DNA from: Pseudoalteromonas sp. FUC4
GTDB taxonomy: Bacteria > Pseudomonadota > Gammaproteobacteria > Enterobacterales > Alteromonadaceae
Assembly (NCBI RefSeq): GCF_008370255.1
Contig: NZ_SEUI01000004.1
Location: 455,090 to 519,089 of the forward strand
Length of the DNA stretch: 64,000 bases
Direction of reading: 5' to 3'
Notes under the pieces: model-generated
The model's database searches: none
What the model saw: the letters and a program-made list of their open reading frames with translations, nothing else
Told to the model about the DNA's origin: nothing
Program-made: the position numbers and the translations under genes
Shown: positions 18,809-27,963 of the stretch, one piece after another
How positions within the stretch are numbered: the stretch's first letter is position 1
Layout: the number at the start of each line of letters is the position of its first letter

Positions 18809-19873
18809 ATGGCTTTAATCAGTATGCGACAACTTTTAGATCATGCAGCAGAGCATGGTTACGGCGTACCTGCTTTTAACGTTAACAATCAAGAGCAAAT
18901 GCGCGCAATAATGGAAGCGGCTGACAAAACAAACAGCCCAGTAATCGTTCAGGGATCAGCTGGCGCACGTGCTTATGCTGGTGCTCCATTTATTCGTCAT
19001 ATGATTTTAGCAGCCGTTGAAGAATGGCCACATATTCCCGTTGTTATGCACCAAGATCACGGTACATCGCCAAGTGTATGTCAACGTTCAATTCAGCTTG
19101 GTTTTTCATCAGTAATGATGGATGGCTCGTTAATGAGCGACGGCAAAACCCCTTCAAGCTACGAATACAATGTAGAAGTAACGCGCGAAACAGTTGCTAT
19201 GGCGCATGCCTGTGGCGTATCAGTTGAAGGCGAGCTAGGTGTACTTGGTTCACTGGAAACAGGTGAAGCTGGCGAAGAAGATGGCGTTGGTGCAGAAGGG
19301 TTATTAACCACTGATCAAATGCTAACAGACCCTGAAGAAGCGGCTGATTTTGTAAATAAAACACACGTTGATGCACTTGCAATTGCTTGTGGTACTTCAC
19401 ACGGTGCTTATAAATTTACTCGTCCACCAACAGATGATATTTTAGCGATTGATCGCATTAAAGCGATTCATGCCCGTATCCCTAACACGCATTTAGTAAT
19501 GCATGGCTCATCTTCTGTTCCTCAAGAATGGTTAGAAATTATTAATCAGTATGGTGGCGAAATTCCAGAAACTTATGGTGTGCCAGTTGAACAGATTGTT
19601 GAAGGCATTAAATTTGGTGTTCGTAAGGTAAATATTGATACCGATTTACGTTTAGCATCTACCGGTGCAATTCGCCGTCATATGGCGCTTAACCCATCTA
19701 ACTTTGATCCACGTAAATACCTAGCTGAAGCAACTAAAGCAATGACAGAGATTTGTGTTGCACGCTATAACTCGTTTGGTACTTCTGGTCAGGCTAGTAA
19801 AATTAAGCCAATTTCACTTGATGAGATGCACCTTAAATACTTAAGCGGCGAACTAGACCCTAAAATTAGATAA
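18809..19873 (+). CDS. fba: Class II fructose-bisphosphate aldolase
   Basis: 354 residues, class II zinc aldolase of the longer 'Calvin cycle' subtype. Visible: VPAFNVNN near the N-terminus, the zinc-binding [12 protein letters not shown] and [16 protein letters not shown] regions, and [10 protein letters not shown]. It cleaves fructose 1,6-bisphosphate to glyceraldehyde 3-phosphate and dihydroxyacetone phosphate. Last gene of the glycolytic cluster, followed by a strong terminator. Confidence 0.95.
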   Translation: MALISMRQLLDHAAEHGYGVPAFNVNNQEQMRAIMEAADKTNSPVIVQGSAGARAYAGAPFIRHMILAAVEEWPHIPVVMHQDHGTSPSVCQRSIQLGFSSVMMDGSLMSDGKTPSSYEYNVEVTRETVAMAHACGVSVEGELGVLGSLETGEAGEEDGVGAEGLLTTDQMLTDPEEAADFVNKTHVDALAIACGTSHGAYKFTRPPTDDILAIDRIKAIHARIPNTHLVMHGSSSVPQEWLEIINQYGGEIPETYGVPVEQIVEGIKFGVRKVNIDTDLRLASTGAIRRHMALNPSNFDPRKYLAEATKAMTEICVARYNSFGTSGQASKIKPISLDEMHLKYLSGELDPKIR

Positions 19874-19892
19874 TGGATCAATTTATAATACT

Positions 19893-19923
19893 AAGCCAGT
19901 AACTTTGTTACTGGCTTTTTTAA
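19893..19923 (+). terminator. Intrinsic terminator after fba
   Basis: Perfect 11-bp stem AAGCCAGTAAC / GTTACTGGCTT (19893-19903 with 19907-19917), loop TTT, followed by a T run. Confidence 0.9.
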
Positions 19924-19963
19924 TGTCAGCCCTTTTTATATTACAGATTACGGTTTTTTGATC

Positions 19964-20324
19964 AGATCACTGCATTACCAACGCGGAATTTTGGGATCAC
20001 GCATTTACTAACACAGCCTTTTTCGGATCATTACTTTACTAAGCCAAATACACTTTAATGCTATTTTGGGCTCTGAGATAATTTGATCGTTATTTATTTG
20101 TATAAAGAATCAACAACTTATGGCTTTGACTAGGTACAACTCTGATCTGAGGGGTGATCGGCTTGGTAAAACTCTGATCCTTTATTTAGGGCTTAGTAAA
20201 AATTAGATCTATTTTTGAACGTATTGTTTGTTACACAGCCGAGTTTGTTGATTTTAAAATGGCTTTAAAGCTACTTTTAAACGATCGATCTGTAAAAATG
20301 TCTTGGTTAGTAAAACAATGATCC
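19964..20324. repeat. Inverted array of seven 21-bp GATC-containing repeats
   Basis: Seven 21-bp copies with consensus GGCTTRGTAAA-N4-TGATCY. Minus-strand copies: 19964-19984, 19994-20014, 20025-20045. Plus-strand copies: 20128-20148, 20160-20180, 20190-20210, 20304-20324. Positions 4, 7-9 and 17-20 of the unit are the same in all seven. Start-to-start spacing within each triplet is 30-32 bp, about three helical turns. The triplets mirror each other across an 82-bp gap, with their GATC ends facing outward. GATC occurs 13 times between 19960 and 20414. This looks like a protein-binding array. Its function is unknown to me. Confidence 0.8.
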
Positions 20325-20522
20325 CAGCTAGTTTAATATTGTTTAGTGGTTTAAATAGCGATACAAAAAAGATAATTTCAAAAAGTTAGCCATTACATAA
20401 ATTTATCGTAGATCACTTTTTATTACGTTAAATATTAAAAAGGTTTAAAAAATATGACGTTAATGATGTTTTTTGTCACTAATTTGTGTTTTTTTTACCA
20501 CCATTTTAATTTACACGTTACA

Positions 20523-20540
20523 CTTTCATAAAAATGTCAT
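20523..20540 (+). promoter_or_regulatory. Pho box upstream of phoB
   Basis: CTTTCATAAAAATGTCAT fits the PhoB-binding pattern of two CTGTCAT-like heptamers separated by four A/T bases. It lies about 50 bp before phoB and suggests positive autoregulation. Confidence 0.7.
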
Positions 20541-20591
20541 ACTTAGTCATAATAATGAAAACTAATTCGATAGCGTAAGAGATAAATTGGA

Positions 20592-21281
20592 ATGTCACGT
20601 AAAGTACTAGTCGTAGATGACGAAGCTCCTATCAGGGAGATGTTGGTTTTTGTTTTAGAGCAAAATGGATTTCAAGCAATTGAAGCAGAAGATTACGACT
20701 CTGCTATTGCAGCTATGGTTGAACCTTACCCAGATATGGTTTTACTTGATTGGATGTTACCAGGTGGAAGCGGTATTCAAATTGCTAAAAAGTTTAAGCA
20801 AAACGAACACACCCGCCAAATCCCAATTATTATGCTTACAGCTCGCGGCGAAGAAGAAGACAAAGTACGCGGTCTTGAAGTAGGTGCTGACGATTACGTC
20901 ACTAAGCCGTTTTCTCCTAAAGAGCTTATGGCACGTATTAAAGCGGTTATTCGCCGTGTATCGCCAACCTCATTAGAAGAAGCTATTGAAGTACATGGCC
21001 TGCGTTTAGACCCTATTTCGCATCGTGTTACCTCAGAAGGTAACGAGCTTGATATGGGGCCAACCGAATTTAGATTACTACACTTTTTTATGACTCACCC
21101 AGAGCGTGTTTATAGCCGTGAACAACTGCTTGATCACGTGTGGGGAACTAACGTTTACGTAGAAGATCGCACGGTTGATGTGCACATTCGTCGCCTGCGT
21201 AAAGCAATTGGCCCACTCGGACATGACCGTTTGGTACAAACAGTACGTGGTGCTGGGTATCGTTTTTCAAGTAAGCTGTGA
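20592..21281 (+). CDS. phoB: Phosphate response regulator PhoB
   Basis: 229 residues. The receiver has the acidic pair DDE near residues 9-11, phospho-acceptor Asp53 in [11 protein letters not shown] and the KPF lysine; the C-terminal winged helix ends with [14 protein letters not shown] and TVRGAGYRF. Length and motifs match OmpR/PhoB. It activates the phosphate-starvation regulon by binding Pho boxes, which are present here and before pstS. Followed by phoR after 65 bases. Confidence 0.95.
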   Translation: MSRKVLVVDDEAPIREMLVFVLEQNGFQAIEAEDYDSAIAAMVEPYPDMVLLDWMLPGGSGIQIAKKFKQNEHTRQIPIIMLTARGEEEDKVRGLEVGADDYVTKPFSPKELMARIKAVIRRVSPTSLEEAIEVHGLRLDPISHRVTSEGNELDMGPTEFRLLHFFMTHPERVYSREQLLDHVWGTNVYVEDRTVDVHIRRLRKAIGPLGHDRLVQTVRGAGYRFSSKL

Positions 21282-21346
21282 TCAGCTTAAAGCTTAGCTA
21301 ATGTGTAAAATACGCATGTATTACTACTCTAAGGTAAAGTGAGTGT

Positions 21347-22654
21347 ATGTATCGAGTTGTTAATAAACAGGCGTTAGTTAAACGCCTGTTTATCTATTTT
21401 TTACCCTTACTATTAATTGGTGTGCTAGTTGGCGCGCCATTTTTGCTTTTATTTTTAGGATCTTTTTCCCTCCTTATTTGGCACTACCATCAACTTTATC
21501 GTTTGAGCGATTGGCTACTTAATCAACGTAGCTTTAATCCACCTGAGGGCGAGGGTGCATGGGAGCAAGTGTTCGAAGGTATTTATCATCTACAGCACCG
21601 TAATCGTAAAAAACGTAATGAGCTTGCTGATTTAATTCGTCGCTTTCGCGATGGAGCTGAGGCAGTACCTGATGCGGTAGTGGTATTACAAAACGATTTA
21701 AGTATTGTGTGGTGTAATCAATTAGCCCTTAAAGTGCTTGGTTTGCAGTGGCCTACGGATCATGGTCAGCGTCTTGATAATTTAATTCGCGAACCGAAGT
21801 TTGCTAAATACATGCACAAAGGCGAATTTGATGACGCGCTTGAGCTGGATAACGGTCATAGTATTGAGCAGGTGCTTGAGTTTAGGGTAATGCCATATGC
21901 AAGTACGCAACTTATGGTTGTGGTACGTGATGTAACGCGCTTAAAACAGCTAGAACAGATGCGTAAAGACTTTGTAGCCAATGTGTCGCATGAACTACGT
22001 ACACCGCTTACAGTGGTTACAGGGTATCTTGAGATGATGGATGGCGACATGATGCCGCCGCCAGCAATGTGGAACAAAGCGCAAAATACTATGCTTGAAC
22101 AATGCAAGCGCATGGATAGTTTAGTCAGCCAATTATTATCGCTTTCGCGTATTGAAGGTGCACGGCGCCAAGATAACGATAAAGCGATAAATGTGCCGCA
22201 ATTACTTGGTTATATTCACACTGAAGCAAACTCAATTAATCAAGACAAGGGCCACGAACTTATTTTTGATATTGATAAAACCCTTGATATTAAAGGCTCT
22301 GAGGATGAGCTGCGTAGTGCGTTTTCTAATTTAGTATTCAATGCGATCCATTACACAAAACCAGGCGGTAAAGTAGAAGTATGCTGGCAGCGCAAAAACA
22401 ATAAAGCGTGTTTTAGTGTTACTGATAATGGTGATGGTATTGCGCCTGAGCATATTAACCGATTAACTGAGCGTTTTTATCGTGTAGATAAAGCTCGCAG
22501 TAGAACAACAGGTGGCTCAGGCTTAGGGCTCGCTATAACAAAACATGTACTAACGCGCCATGATAGTAAATTAAATATTAGCAGTGAAGTTAACAAAGGT
22601 TCGTGTTTTTCTTTTGAGTTTTCAATAGATAAGATAGTTTCGCTAGCTAAGTAA
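21347..22654 (+). CDS. phoR: Phosphate regulon sensor kinase PhoR
   Basis: 435 residues. Two N-terminal membrane helices (about 13-45) with almost no periplasmic loop, a PAS domain (about 105-195), HisKA with His215 in VSHELRTPLTVV, and a HATPase with NLVFNAIHYT, DNGDGIAPEH and GGSGLGLAI. This is the PhoR layout. It phosphorylates PhoB when phosphate is scarce; the lack of a sensing loop fits control through the Pst transporter. No phoU is nearby. Confidence 0.95.
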   Translation: MYRVVNKQALVKRLFIYFLPLLLIGVLVGAPFLLLFLGSFSLLIWHYHQLYRLSDWLLNQRSFNPPEGEGAWEQVFEGIYHLQHRNRKKRNELADLIRRFRDGAEAVPDAVVVLQNDLSIVWCNQLALKVLGLQWPTDHGQRLDNLIREPKFAKYMHKGEFDDALELDNGHSIEQVLEFRVMPYASTQLMVVVRDVTRLKQLEQMRKDFVANVSHELRTPLTVVTGYLEMMDGDMMPPPAMWNKAQNTMLEQCKRMDSLVSQLLSLSRIEGARRQDNDKAINVPQLLGYIHTEANSINQDKGHELIFDIDKTLDIKGSEDELRSAFSNLVFNAIHYTKPGGKVEVCWQRKNNKACFSVTDNGDGIAPEHINRLTERFYRVDKARSRTTGGSGLGLAITKHVLTRHDSKLNISSEVNKGSCFSFEFSIDKIVSLAK

Positions 22655-22669
22655 TTAGGCTGAAAAGCA

Positions 22670-22724
22670 AAGTCATAAAAGTGTCATTTAAGAGTAATGT
22701 AACTGTCATGTACTCACTTTAGAG
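22670..22724 (+). promoter_or_regulatory. Tandem Pho-box array upstream of pstS
   Basis: Five consecutive 11-bp units: AAGTCATAAAA, GTGTCATTTAA, GAGTAATGTAA, CTGTCATGTAC and TCACTTTAGAG. The PhoB half-site CTGTCAT with a four-base A/T spacer recurs every helical turn. Units 2 and 4 are closest to consensus. Confidence 0.75.
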
Positions 22725-22769
22725 TAGGCAGCAGTTAGAAAATGGGACGAACAAACCGGAGAACCCTAC

Positions 22770-23738
22770 ATGAAATTTAAAAACTTAGTTGCCGCAATGG
22801 GTGTGGCTGTTACAACTTTCGTATCTGCACAAGCAGTTGCTCTAGATCAAAATATTCCTGAGTATCAAAAAATTAGTGGTGTTTCAGGTAACTTCTCATC
22901 AGTAGGTTCTGACACTTTAGCCAACATGATGACGTTCTGGGCTGAAGAGTACAAACGTATTTACCCAAATGTAAACATTCAAATTCAAGCGGCAGGTTCT
23001 TCTACTGCACCACCGGCACTTACCGAAGGTACAGCTAACCTAGGTCCAATGAGCCGTAAAATGAAATCTAAAGAAATCGAAGCGTTCGAAAAACGTTACG
23101 GTTACAAGCCAACGGAAGTTCGCGTAGCTATTGATGCACTTGCTGTATTTGTACATAAAGATAACCCAATTGAAGGCCTTCGTATTGACCAAGTAGATGC
23201 TATCTTTTCATCTACTCGTAAATGTGGCGCACCAGAGCAAGTTAACCGTTGGAGCGATGTTGGTCTAACAGGTGATTGGGCAGCTAAAGATGTGCAACTT
23301 TACGGACGCAACTCAGTATCAGGTACGTATGGTTACTTTAAAAAGAAAGCACTGTGTAAAGGTGATTTCCGTAATAACGTAAATGAGCAACCGGGTTCTG
23401 CATCAGTAGTACAGTCAATTTCATCTTCATTAAATGCAATTGGTTACTCAGGTATTGGTTATAAAACATCGGGCGTACGTACAGTACCGCTAGCTAAAAA
23501 AGGCGATAACTTTGTTGATGCAACACTTGATAACGTTGCACAAGGTAAATACCCATTATCTCGCTTTTTATACCTTTATGTGAATAAGCACCCAAACAAG
23601 CCGTTGTCTCCAATGGAAGCGCAATTCTTAAAAATGGTACTTTCAAAGGATGGTCAGCAAATTGTAGAAAAAGATGGTTATGTACCACTTTCTGCAAAGC
23701 TAGTAGAAACAGAACTTAAGAAGCTGGGTTTGAACTAA
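22770..23738 (+). CDS. pstS: Phosphate-binding periplasmic protein, PstS family
   Basis: 322 residues with a signal peptide ending near VSAQAVA. The phosphate-binding pattern is visible: [27 protein letters not shown] and [12 protein letters not shown]. It delivers phosphate to an ABC transporter. It lies directly after phoR, behind a Pho-box array. No pstC, pstA, pstB or phoU follows; the permease must be encoded elsewhere. A MITE-like element begins on the last base of its stop codon. Confidence 0.88.
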   Translation: MKFKNLVAAMGVAVTTFVSAQAVALDQNIPEYQKISGVSGNFSSVGSDTLANMMTFWAEEYKRIYPNVNIQIQAAGSSTAPPALTEGTANLGPMSRKMKSKEIEAFEKRYGYKPTEVRVAIDALAVFVHKDNPIEGLRIDQVDAIFSSTRKCGAPEQVNRWSDVGLTGDWAAKDVQLYGRNSVSGTYGYFKKKALCKGDFRNNVNEQPGSASVVQSISSSLNAIGYSGIGYKTSGVRTVPLAKKGDNFVDATLDNVAQGKYPLSRFLYLYVNKHPNKPLSPMEAQFLKMVLSKDGQQIVEKDGYVPLSAKLVETELKKLGLN

Positions 23739-23899
23739 TACCAATTGCATTAAATTAGTGAGTTATTATAGCGATAAGAAAATAGCGCAATAACAAGGCT
23801 AAAATTATGATACATAGTTGTTCTATATAAATAATTTTTAACGTAGTTAGTGAGTTATTTAATACGCTAGAATGGTCATGTTTTTAATAAAATTGGTAT
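23738..23899. mobile_element. MITE-like element with ATACCAATT terminal inverted repeats
   Basis: 162 bp. The left end ATACCAATTGCATTAAAT and the complement of the right end, ATACCAATTTTATTAAAA, agree at 15 or more of 18 positions. The interior is A+T-rich, non-coding and contains a near-direct repeat TTAGTGAGTTATT. The left end overlaps the pstS stop codon. A similar ATACC-ended element adjoins rdgC. Confidence 0.6.
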
Positions 23900-23916
23900 G
23901 ATAAACCATACGCAAT

Positions 23917-23944
23917 AAAAAACCGCTCATTGAGCGGTTTTTTT
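23917..23944. terminator. Bidirectional intrinsic terminator after pstS
   Basis: AAAAAACCGCTC / GAGCGGTTTTTT around loop ATT, with T runs in both directions. It sits between pstS and the convergent lipoprotein gene. Confidence 0.85.
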
Positions 23945-23970
23945 GTGCCTAAAACTAAAACTTTAAGGAA

Positions 23971-24207
23971 TTAAATATTACCTAATTTTTCGGCTTGTGC
24001 TTTACATTGATTATAGCTCTCAACACACTTTGCAGAGCATACTTGTTGCTTTAAGCCCTCAGCAGTTGTTTGCTGTTCACAACTACTTTCACACTGGTAG
24101 TTTTGTTGAGCACACTGATTCATTTCATGGTTTTCAACTTGGTTTTGACAACCTGCTAATAGTGCAAAAGTAAGGGCGACTACGCTTGTTTTTATTAAAG
24201 TGTGCAT
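23971..24207 (-). CDS. Small cysteine-rich lipoprotein, twin CX3C
   Basis: 78 residues. Signal peptide with lipobox LLAGC, lipidated at Cys20; an AAGGA ribosome site precedes the ATG. The mature part has six further cysteines at 32, 39, 43, 57, 61 and 68, giving the mirror pattern C-x6-C-x3-C-x13-C-x3-C-x6-C. Two CX3C motifs 13 residues apart are typical of disulfide-braced helical hairpins. Mature sequence is Gln/Glu-rich. Function unknown. It follows panC on the same strand by 33 bases but has no evident link to pantothenate. Confidence 0.75.
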   Translation of the reverse strand: MHTLIKTSVVALTFALLAGCQNQVENHEMNQCAQQNYQCESSCEQQTTAEGLKQQVCSAKCVESYNQCKAQAEKLGNI

Positions 24208-24240
24208 GCTTCTGATCCTTAAAATGGAGTCGCAATAATA

Positions 24241-25089
24241 TTAAATTTCGACTTGGATATTGTCGATCAATCTAACACCACCAAAATAGGCTGCGGCTAA
24301 AATAACAAATTGAGTATCTTCGATTGTAGCAGTTTTTAATGTATCTCGTTGAGCAATCTCAAAATAGTCTGGTTTTAGGCCTGCTTGCTCTAAACTTTGT
24401 TTAGCTAAGCTTTCAAGTTTTACGAAGTCTTTTTCGCCATTTTTAAGTTGCTCAGCGCACGTATTAAGCGCTTTAAATAATACGGTTGCAGTCGCTTTTT
24501 GATCATCAGATAAGTAACCATTACGTGAGCTCATAGCAAGGCCAGAAACTTCTCGCATTGTAGGTACACCAATAACTTCAACCGGAATAGATAAGTCGCG
24601 TGCCATAGTTTTGATTACTTGTAGTTGCTGAAAATCTTTTTCACCAAAGCAGGCGTAATCTGGTTGGACTAAGTTAAATAACTTAGTCACGATTGTTGCA
24701 ACACCTCTAAAGTGACCTGGACGTGAGCCACCGCAATAGCCTAATGAAATGTCAGGCACATCTACAAAGCTTTGTGCACCTAGTCCGTTAGGATAGATTG
24801 TTTCTACGCTTGGGGTAAATACAATATCAGTGCCTAATTCAGCAAGGCCTTGTTTGTCTTCGTTTAGCGTACGAGGATAGTTATCTAAATCTTCGTTAGC
24901 ACCAAATTGCATTGGGTTTACAAAAATACTTACAACGACTTTGTCGGCCAAGTTTTTTGCTTTCTCTACTAGTGAAAAATGCCCACGGTGCAAGTTGCCC
25001 ATTGTTGGCACAAGTGCCACGCTAAGACCTGCTTGGCGCCATGCTTTAATTTGACTACGTAACGATCTGATTTCAGTTATTGATTGCAT
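24241..25089 (-). CDS. panC: Pantothenate synthetase
   Basis: 282 residues. ATP-binding motifs [14 protein letters not shown] and [13 protein letters not shown] and the stretch [16 protein letters not shown] are typical of PanC. It joins pantoate and beta-alanine to make pantothenate. Its start codon shares one base with the panB stop (TAATG), implying translational coupling. Confidence 0.95.
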   Translation of the reverse strand: MQSITEIRSLRSQIKAWRQAGLSVALVPTMGNLHRGHFSLVEKAKNLADKVVVSIFVNPMQFGANEDLDNYPRTLNEDKQGLAELGTDIVFTPSVETIYPNGLGAQSFVDVPDISLGYCGGSRPGHFRGVATIVTKLFNLVQPDYACFGEKDFQQLQVIKTMARDLSIPVEVIGVPTMREVSGLAMSSRNGYLSDDQKATATVLFKALNTCAEQLKNGEKDFVKLESLAKQSLEQAGLKPDYFEIAQRDTLKTATIEDTQFVILAAAYFGGVRLIDNIQVEI

Positions 25090-25883
25090 TATTTAAACTC
25101 ATGTTCAGCGCTTGGAAATGCGCCACTTTTAACATCTGTACAATATTTTTGAACGGCTGCAGGCATATTGCCTGTTTCGAGCAAAAAGTTTTTAGAAAAT
25201 TTAGGAATGTAACCTGCCGAAATACCAACCAGGTCATGCATTACAAGTATTTGGCCGTCAGTTAAGCTGCCTGCACCAATACCAATAGTTGGGATACTTA
25301 GAGCATCTGTAATGCGTTTTGCCAGTGCACTTGGAATACACTCAAGTACTAATAATTGCGCCCCAGCAGCTTCAAGTGCTTTTGCGTCATCAATCATTTT
25401 TTGTGCTTTATCTTCTTCGCGACCTTGTATTTTAAAGCCACCAAATACATGTACTGACTGTGGTGTAAGGCCTAAATGTCCGCAAACTGGGATACCTTGT
25501 TGAGTGAGTGTTTTAATGCTCTCGTAAAGCCACTCTCCGCCTTCAAGCTTAATCATGTTTGCGCCAGCGCGCATAAGCTCAGCTGCATTTTTACAGGTAT
25601 CACTAACGCTTGAGTAGGTCATAAAAGGTAAGTCAGCAATTACAAATAATTCACGGCTACCAGCGCGTACACAGCGGGTATGATATGCAATATCTTGATT
25701 TGTTACGCCAAGGGTGTCATCGCCGCCTTGTAGTACCATGCCCAATGAGTCGCCCACTAAAATAACTTCAACGCCGTTATCATGAAATAACTTTGCAAAA
25801 CTAGCGTCGTAGGCTGTTAATGCAGTAATTTTGTTATTTTCTGCTTTCATTTTATTTAAAGTAGAAACGGTTATTTTAGACAT
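25089..25883 (-). CDS. panB: Ketopantoate hydroxymethyltransferase
   Basis: 264 residues. Recognised by [43 protein letters not shown] and [19 protein letters not shown]. It makes ketopantoate from ketoisovalerate and methylene-THF, the first committed step to coenzyme A. It is the fifth gene of the dksA-gluQRS-pcnB-folK-panB-panC cluster, 30 bases after folK. Confidence 0.96.
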   Translation of the reverse strand: MSKITVSTLNKMKAENNKITALTAYDASFAKLFHDNGVEVILVGDSLGMVLQGGDDTLGVTNQDIAYHTRCVRAGSRELFVIADLPFMTYSSVSDTCKNAAELMRAGANMIKLEGGEWLYESIKTLTQQGIPVCGHLGLTPQSVHVFGGFKIQGREEDKAQKMIDDAKALEAAGAQLLVLECIPSALAKRITDALSIPTIGIGAGSLTDGQILVMHDLVGISAGYIPKFSKNFLLETGNMPAAVQKYCTDVKSGAFPSAEHEFK

Positions 25884-25913
25884 AATATCCTCGCAGGCAA
25901 AAGCCTAGGTTAA

Positions 25914-26399
25914 TTACAGAGGTAATTGTTGTAAGTCGTTGAGCGGTAAGTTATTTGCAATGGTTTTTAATGCAATGCCGCTAGGTAAAATAAGTTCAGG
26001 TGCAAGCTCTAATAGTGGGTAAACTACAAACTCGCGATCACTCAAACCATAATGAGGCACGGTTAAGCGCGCCGTATTTATAATTTGATCATCAAATAAT
26101 AGGGTATCGATATCAAGTGTGCGTGGGCCCCAACGCTCAGCTTTTCTTACTCGACCATGCTCAAGCTCAATGCTTTGTGTTAAATCAAGTAATTGCTCTG
26201 GATCAAGGGTCGTTTTAATGCAGGCTACGGCATTGATATAGTCTGGTTGATCTTGTGGGCCCATAGGCTTACTTGCATAGTAATGCGAAACGTTTACAAA
26301 TTCACAATTAGGCAGCTTTTTAAGCGCAATTACCGCGTTATCAAGCTGCTCTTTTGGTGAGTTTAGGTTGGCACCTAAACCCAAATAAACACAATGCAT
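25914..26399 (-). CDS. folK: Hydroxymethyl-dihydropterin pyrophosphokinase
   Basis: 161 residues from the ATG at 26399, chosen because MHCVYLGLGANLNSPKEQ is the family start; the frame extends further but into pcnB. The signature YINAVA with GPRTLDIDTLLFDD (Mg-binding acids) is complete. It pyrophosphorylates the pterin precursor of folate. Only 4 bases separate it from the pcnB stop. Confidence 0.95.
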   Translation of the reverse strand: MHCVYLGLGANLNSPKEQLDNAVIALKKLPNCEFVNVSHYYASKPMGPQDQPDYINAVACIKTTLDPEQLLDLTQSIELEHGRVRKAERWGPRTLDIDTLLFDDQIINTARLTVPHYGLSDREFVVYPLLELAPELILPSGIALKTIANNLPLNDLQQLPL

Positions 26400-26403
26400 G
26401 TTA

Positions 26404-27783
26404 TTACTCAGTTGGCTTTTTAGTAGGACGACGGCGCTTTCGCGGCTTAGGACCACCTTGATGGCCTAAGTTTTTAACCATCTCTTTTTGGCCGTTTATA
26501 TCTTTACTTAAGTATTGTGTCCACCACTGAGCAAGCTCTGTATGCTGAGTTTCGCCTGCATCTACGCGTAATAATAAAAAGTCGTAAGCGGCTTTAAAGC
26601 GAGGCTGTTGCGTTAGTCTGTATGCACGTTGGCCAGCACGTTTATCTAAGCGGTGCTGAATATGCCAAATATCGCGAGCACCTAAAGTAAAGCGCTTAGG
26701 AACAGCTATATGCTGTGAATTATCGCTTAGTACTTTATTCATTGCTTGTGCGAAAGCATCGTATTCAGATAATTGCTCTTGGCTTTGAATTTTTTTAGTG
26801 CGCTCAAGCAGTGGGAACCAAAGTAGGGCTGCAAAAATAAACGCCGGTGTTACTTTTTTATCGGCATTAATACGCTTGTCAGTATTTTGAAACATTTGCT
26901 GAATTAGCGTGTGCTCTAAGCCGCTTGGGTTTTTATCTAAAATTTTATCAAGTTCAGGAAAAAGTGAACGGAATAAGCCGTATTTACGCAGCATTAAAAA
27001 GTTAGCTTCGGCCTTGCCGTTTAAAAACAGTTTAAGAATTTCTTCAAATAAACGGGCTGGCGGTATGTTATCAAGCAAGCTTGCAAGCTCGCTAATTGGC
27101 TTTTCACTTTTAGGCGCAATGCTCATATCAAGTTTAGTGGCAAAACGGACTGCGCGTAACATACGAACAGGGTCTTCGCGATAACGCGTTTCAGGATCGC
27201 CAATAAGCTCGATTTGTTTAGCTTTAATTGCAGCTAAGCCGTTGGCGTAATCGTGAATACTAAAATCTTTGATTGAGTAATAAAGTGCGTTGATTGAAAA
27301 GTCGCGGCGCTCTGCATCTTCTTCAATACTGCCAAAAACGTTGTCACGCAGTAATTGACCTTCGTTGCTTGATTGGCTTATTTGATTTTTGTCTTCTTGC
27401 GCTTCGTGGTGGCCACGCATTGTTGCCACTTCAATAATTTCACGGCCAAATACAATATGTGCTAAACGAAAACGACGGCCAATAAGACGACAGTTTCTAA
27501 ATAGTTTTTTTACTTGATCTGGTGTTGCATTAGTAACTACGTCAAAATCTTTTGGCTGTTGGCCTAACAATATATCGCGAATACAACCACCAACAAGGTA
27601 GGCATCGTAGCCACCGTCTTTTAAGCGGTATAATACTTTGATTGCATTTGGGCTAAATTGTTTGCGAGAAATACCATGCTCACCACGAGTGACAACAATA
27701 GGTTCACTGCTTACAGAAGCGCTTTGTGCACTTGTATTCGGGCCGATTATTTGTCGGCAAAATTGAAAAAGCTTGGAAATAAT
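26404..27783 (-). CDS. pcnB: Poly(A) polymerase I, probable AUU start
   Basis: About 459 residues. The nucleotidyltransferase core has LVGGCIRDILLG and KDFDVVTNATP; RRFRLAHIVF follows and a basic tail (GGPKPRKRRRPTKKP) ends the protein. It adds 3' poly(A) tails that speed RNA decay. The only upstream ATG in frame (27885) adds a hydrophobic leader unlike the family. I place the start at an ATT at 27783, seven bases after TAGGAG. It aligns exactly with the E. coli start, FCRQ here against FCRK there; E. coli pcnB is known to use AUU. Confidence 0.9.
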   Translation of the reverse strand: MISKLFQFCRQIIGPNTSAQSASVSSEPIVVTRGEHGISRKQFSPNAIKVLYRLKDGGYDAYLVGGCIRDILLGQQPKDFDVVTNATPDQVKKLFRNCRLIGRRFRLAHIVFGREIIEVATMRGHHEAQEDKNQISQSSNEGQLLRDNVFGSIEEDAERRDFSINALYYSIKDFSIHDYANGLAAIKAKQIELIGDPETRYREDPVRMLRAVRFATKLDMSIAPKSEKPISELASLLDNIPPARLFEEILKLFLNGKAEANFLMLRKYGLFRSLFPELDKILDKNPSGLEHTLIQQMFQNTDKRINADKKVTPAFIFAALLWFPLLERTKKIQSQEQLSEYDAFAQAMNKVLSDNSQHIAVPKRFTLGARDIWHIQHRLDKRAGQRAYRLTQQPRFKAAYDFLLLRVDAGETQHTELAQWWTQYLSKDINGQKEMVKNLGHQGGPKPRKRRRPTKKPTE

Positions 27784-27963
27784 AATCTGTCTCCTAGAAG
27801 GTGTGATTGACTCTGTATCGCAATCAAAAGTTACAGCAAATAGGGCGGTTATAGCCCAGTACAAGCTGTTTGACGTAATTAGCATATATTTAGGCGGCTA
27901 TCATATACCAGCAGGGTTTAAAAATTAAGTTGATGTGTTGAAATTAAGCCGTTTTTAGCTATT

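Larger units (their letters stand above)
19924..20591. other. Long non-coding region between fba and phoB
   Basis: No credible ORF in 668 bases. Besides the repeat array it holds a further partial match on the minus strand at 20409-20427 (GTAATAAAAAGTGATC), a very A+T-rich stretch around 20430-20520, and the Pho box just before phoB. I see no RNA gene and no clear consensus DnaA box. Confidence 0.6.

Noticed and set aside
19924..20591. oriC of the main chromosome in the fba-phoB gap
   Set aside because: GATC clustering is suggestive, but there are no consensus DnaA boxes and no dnaA, gidA/mnmG or parAB nearby.
26404..27885. pcnB starting at the ATG at 27885
   Set aside because: It adds a hydrophobic leader (LYWAITALFAVTF) not found in poly(A) polymerases and bypasses the good ribosome site before the ATT codons.
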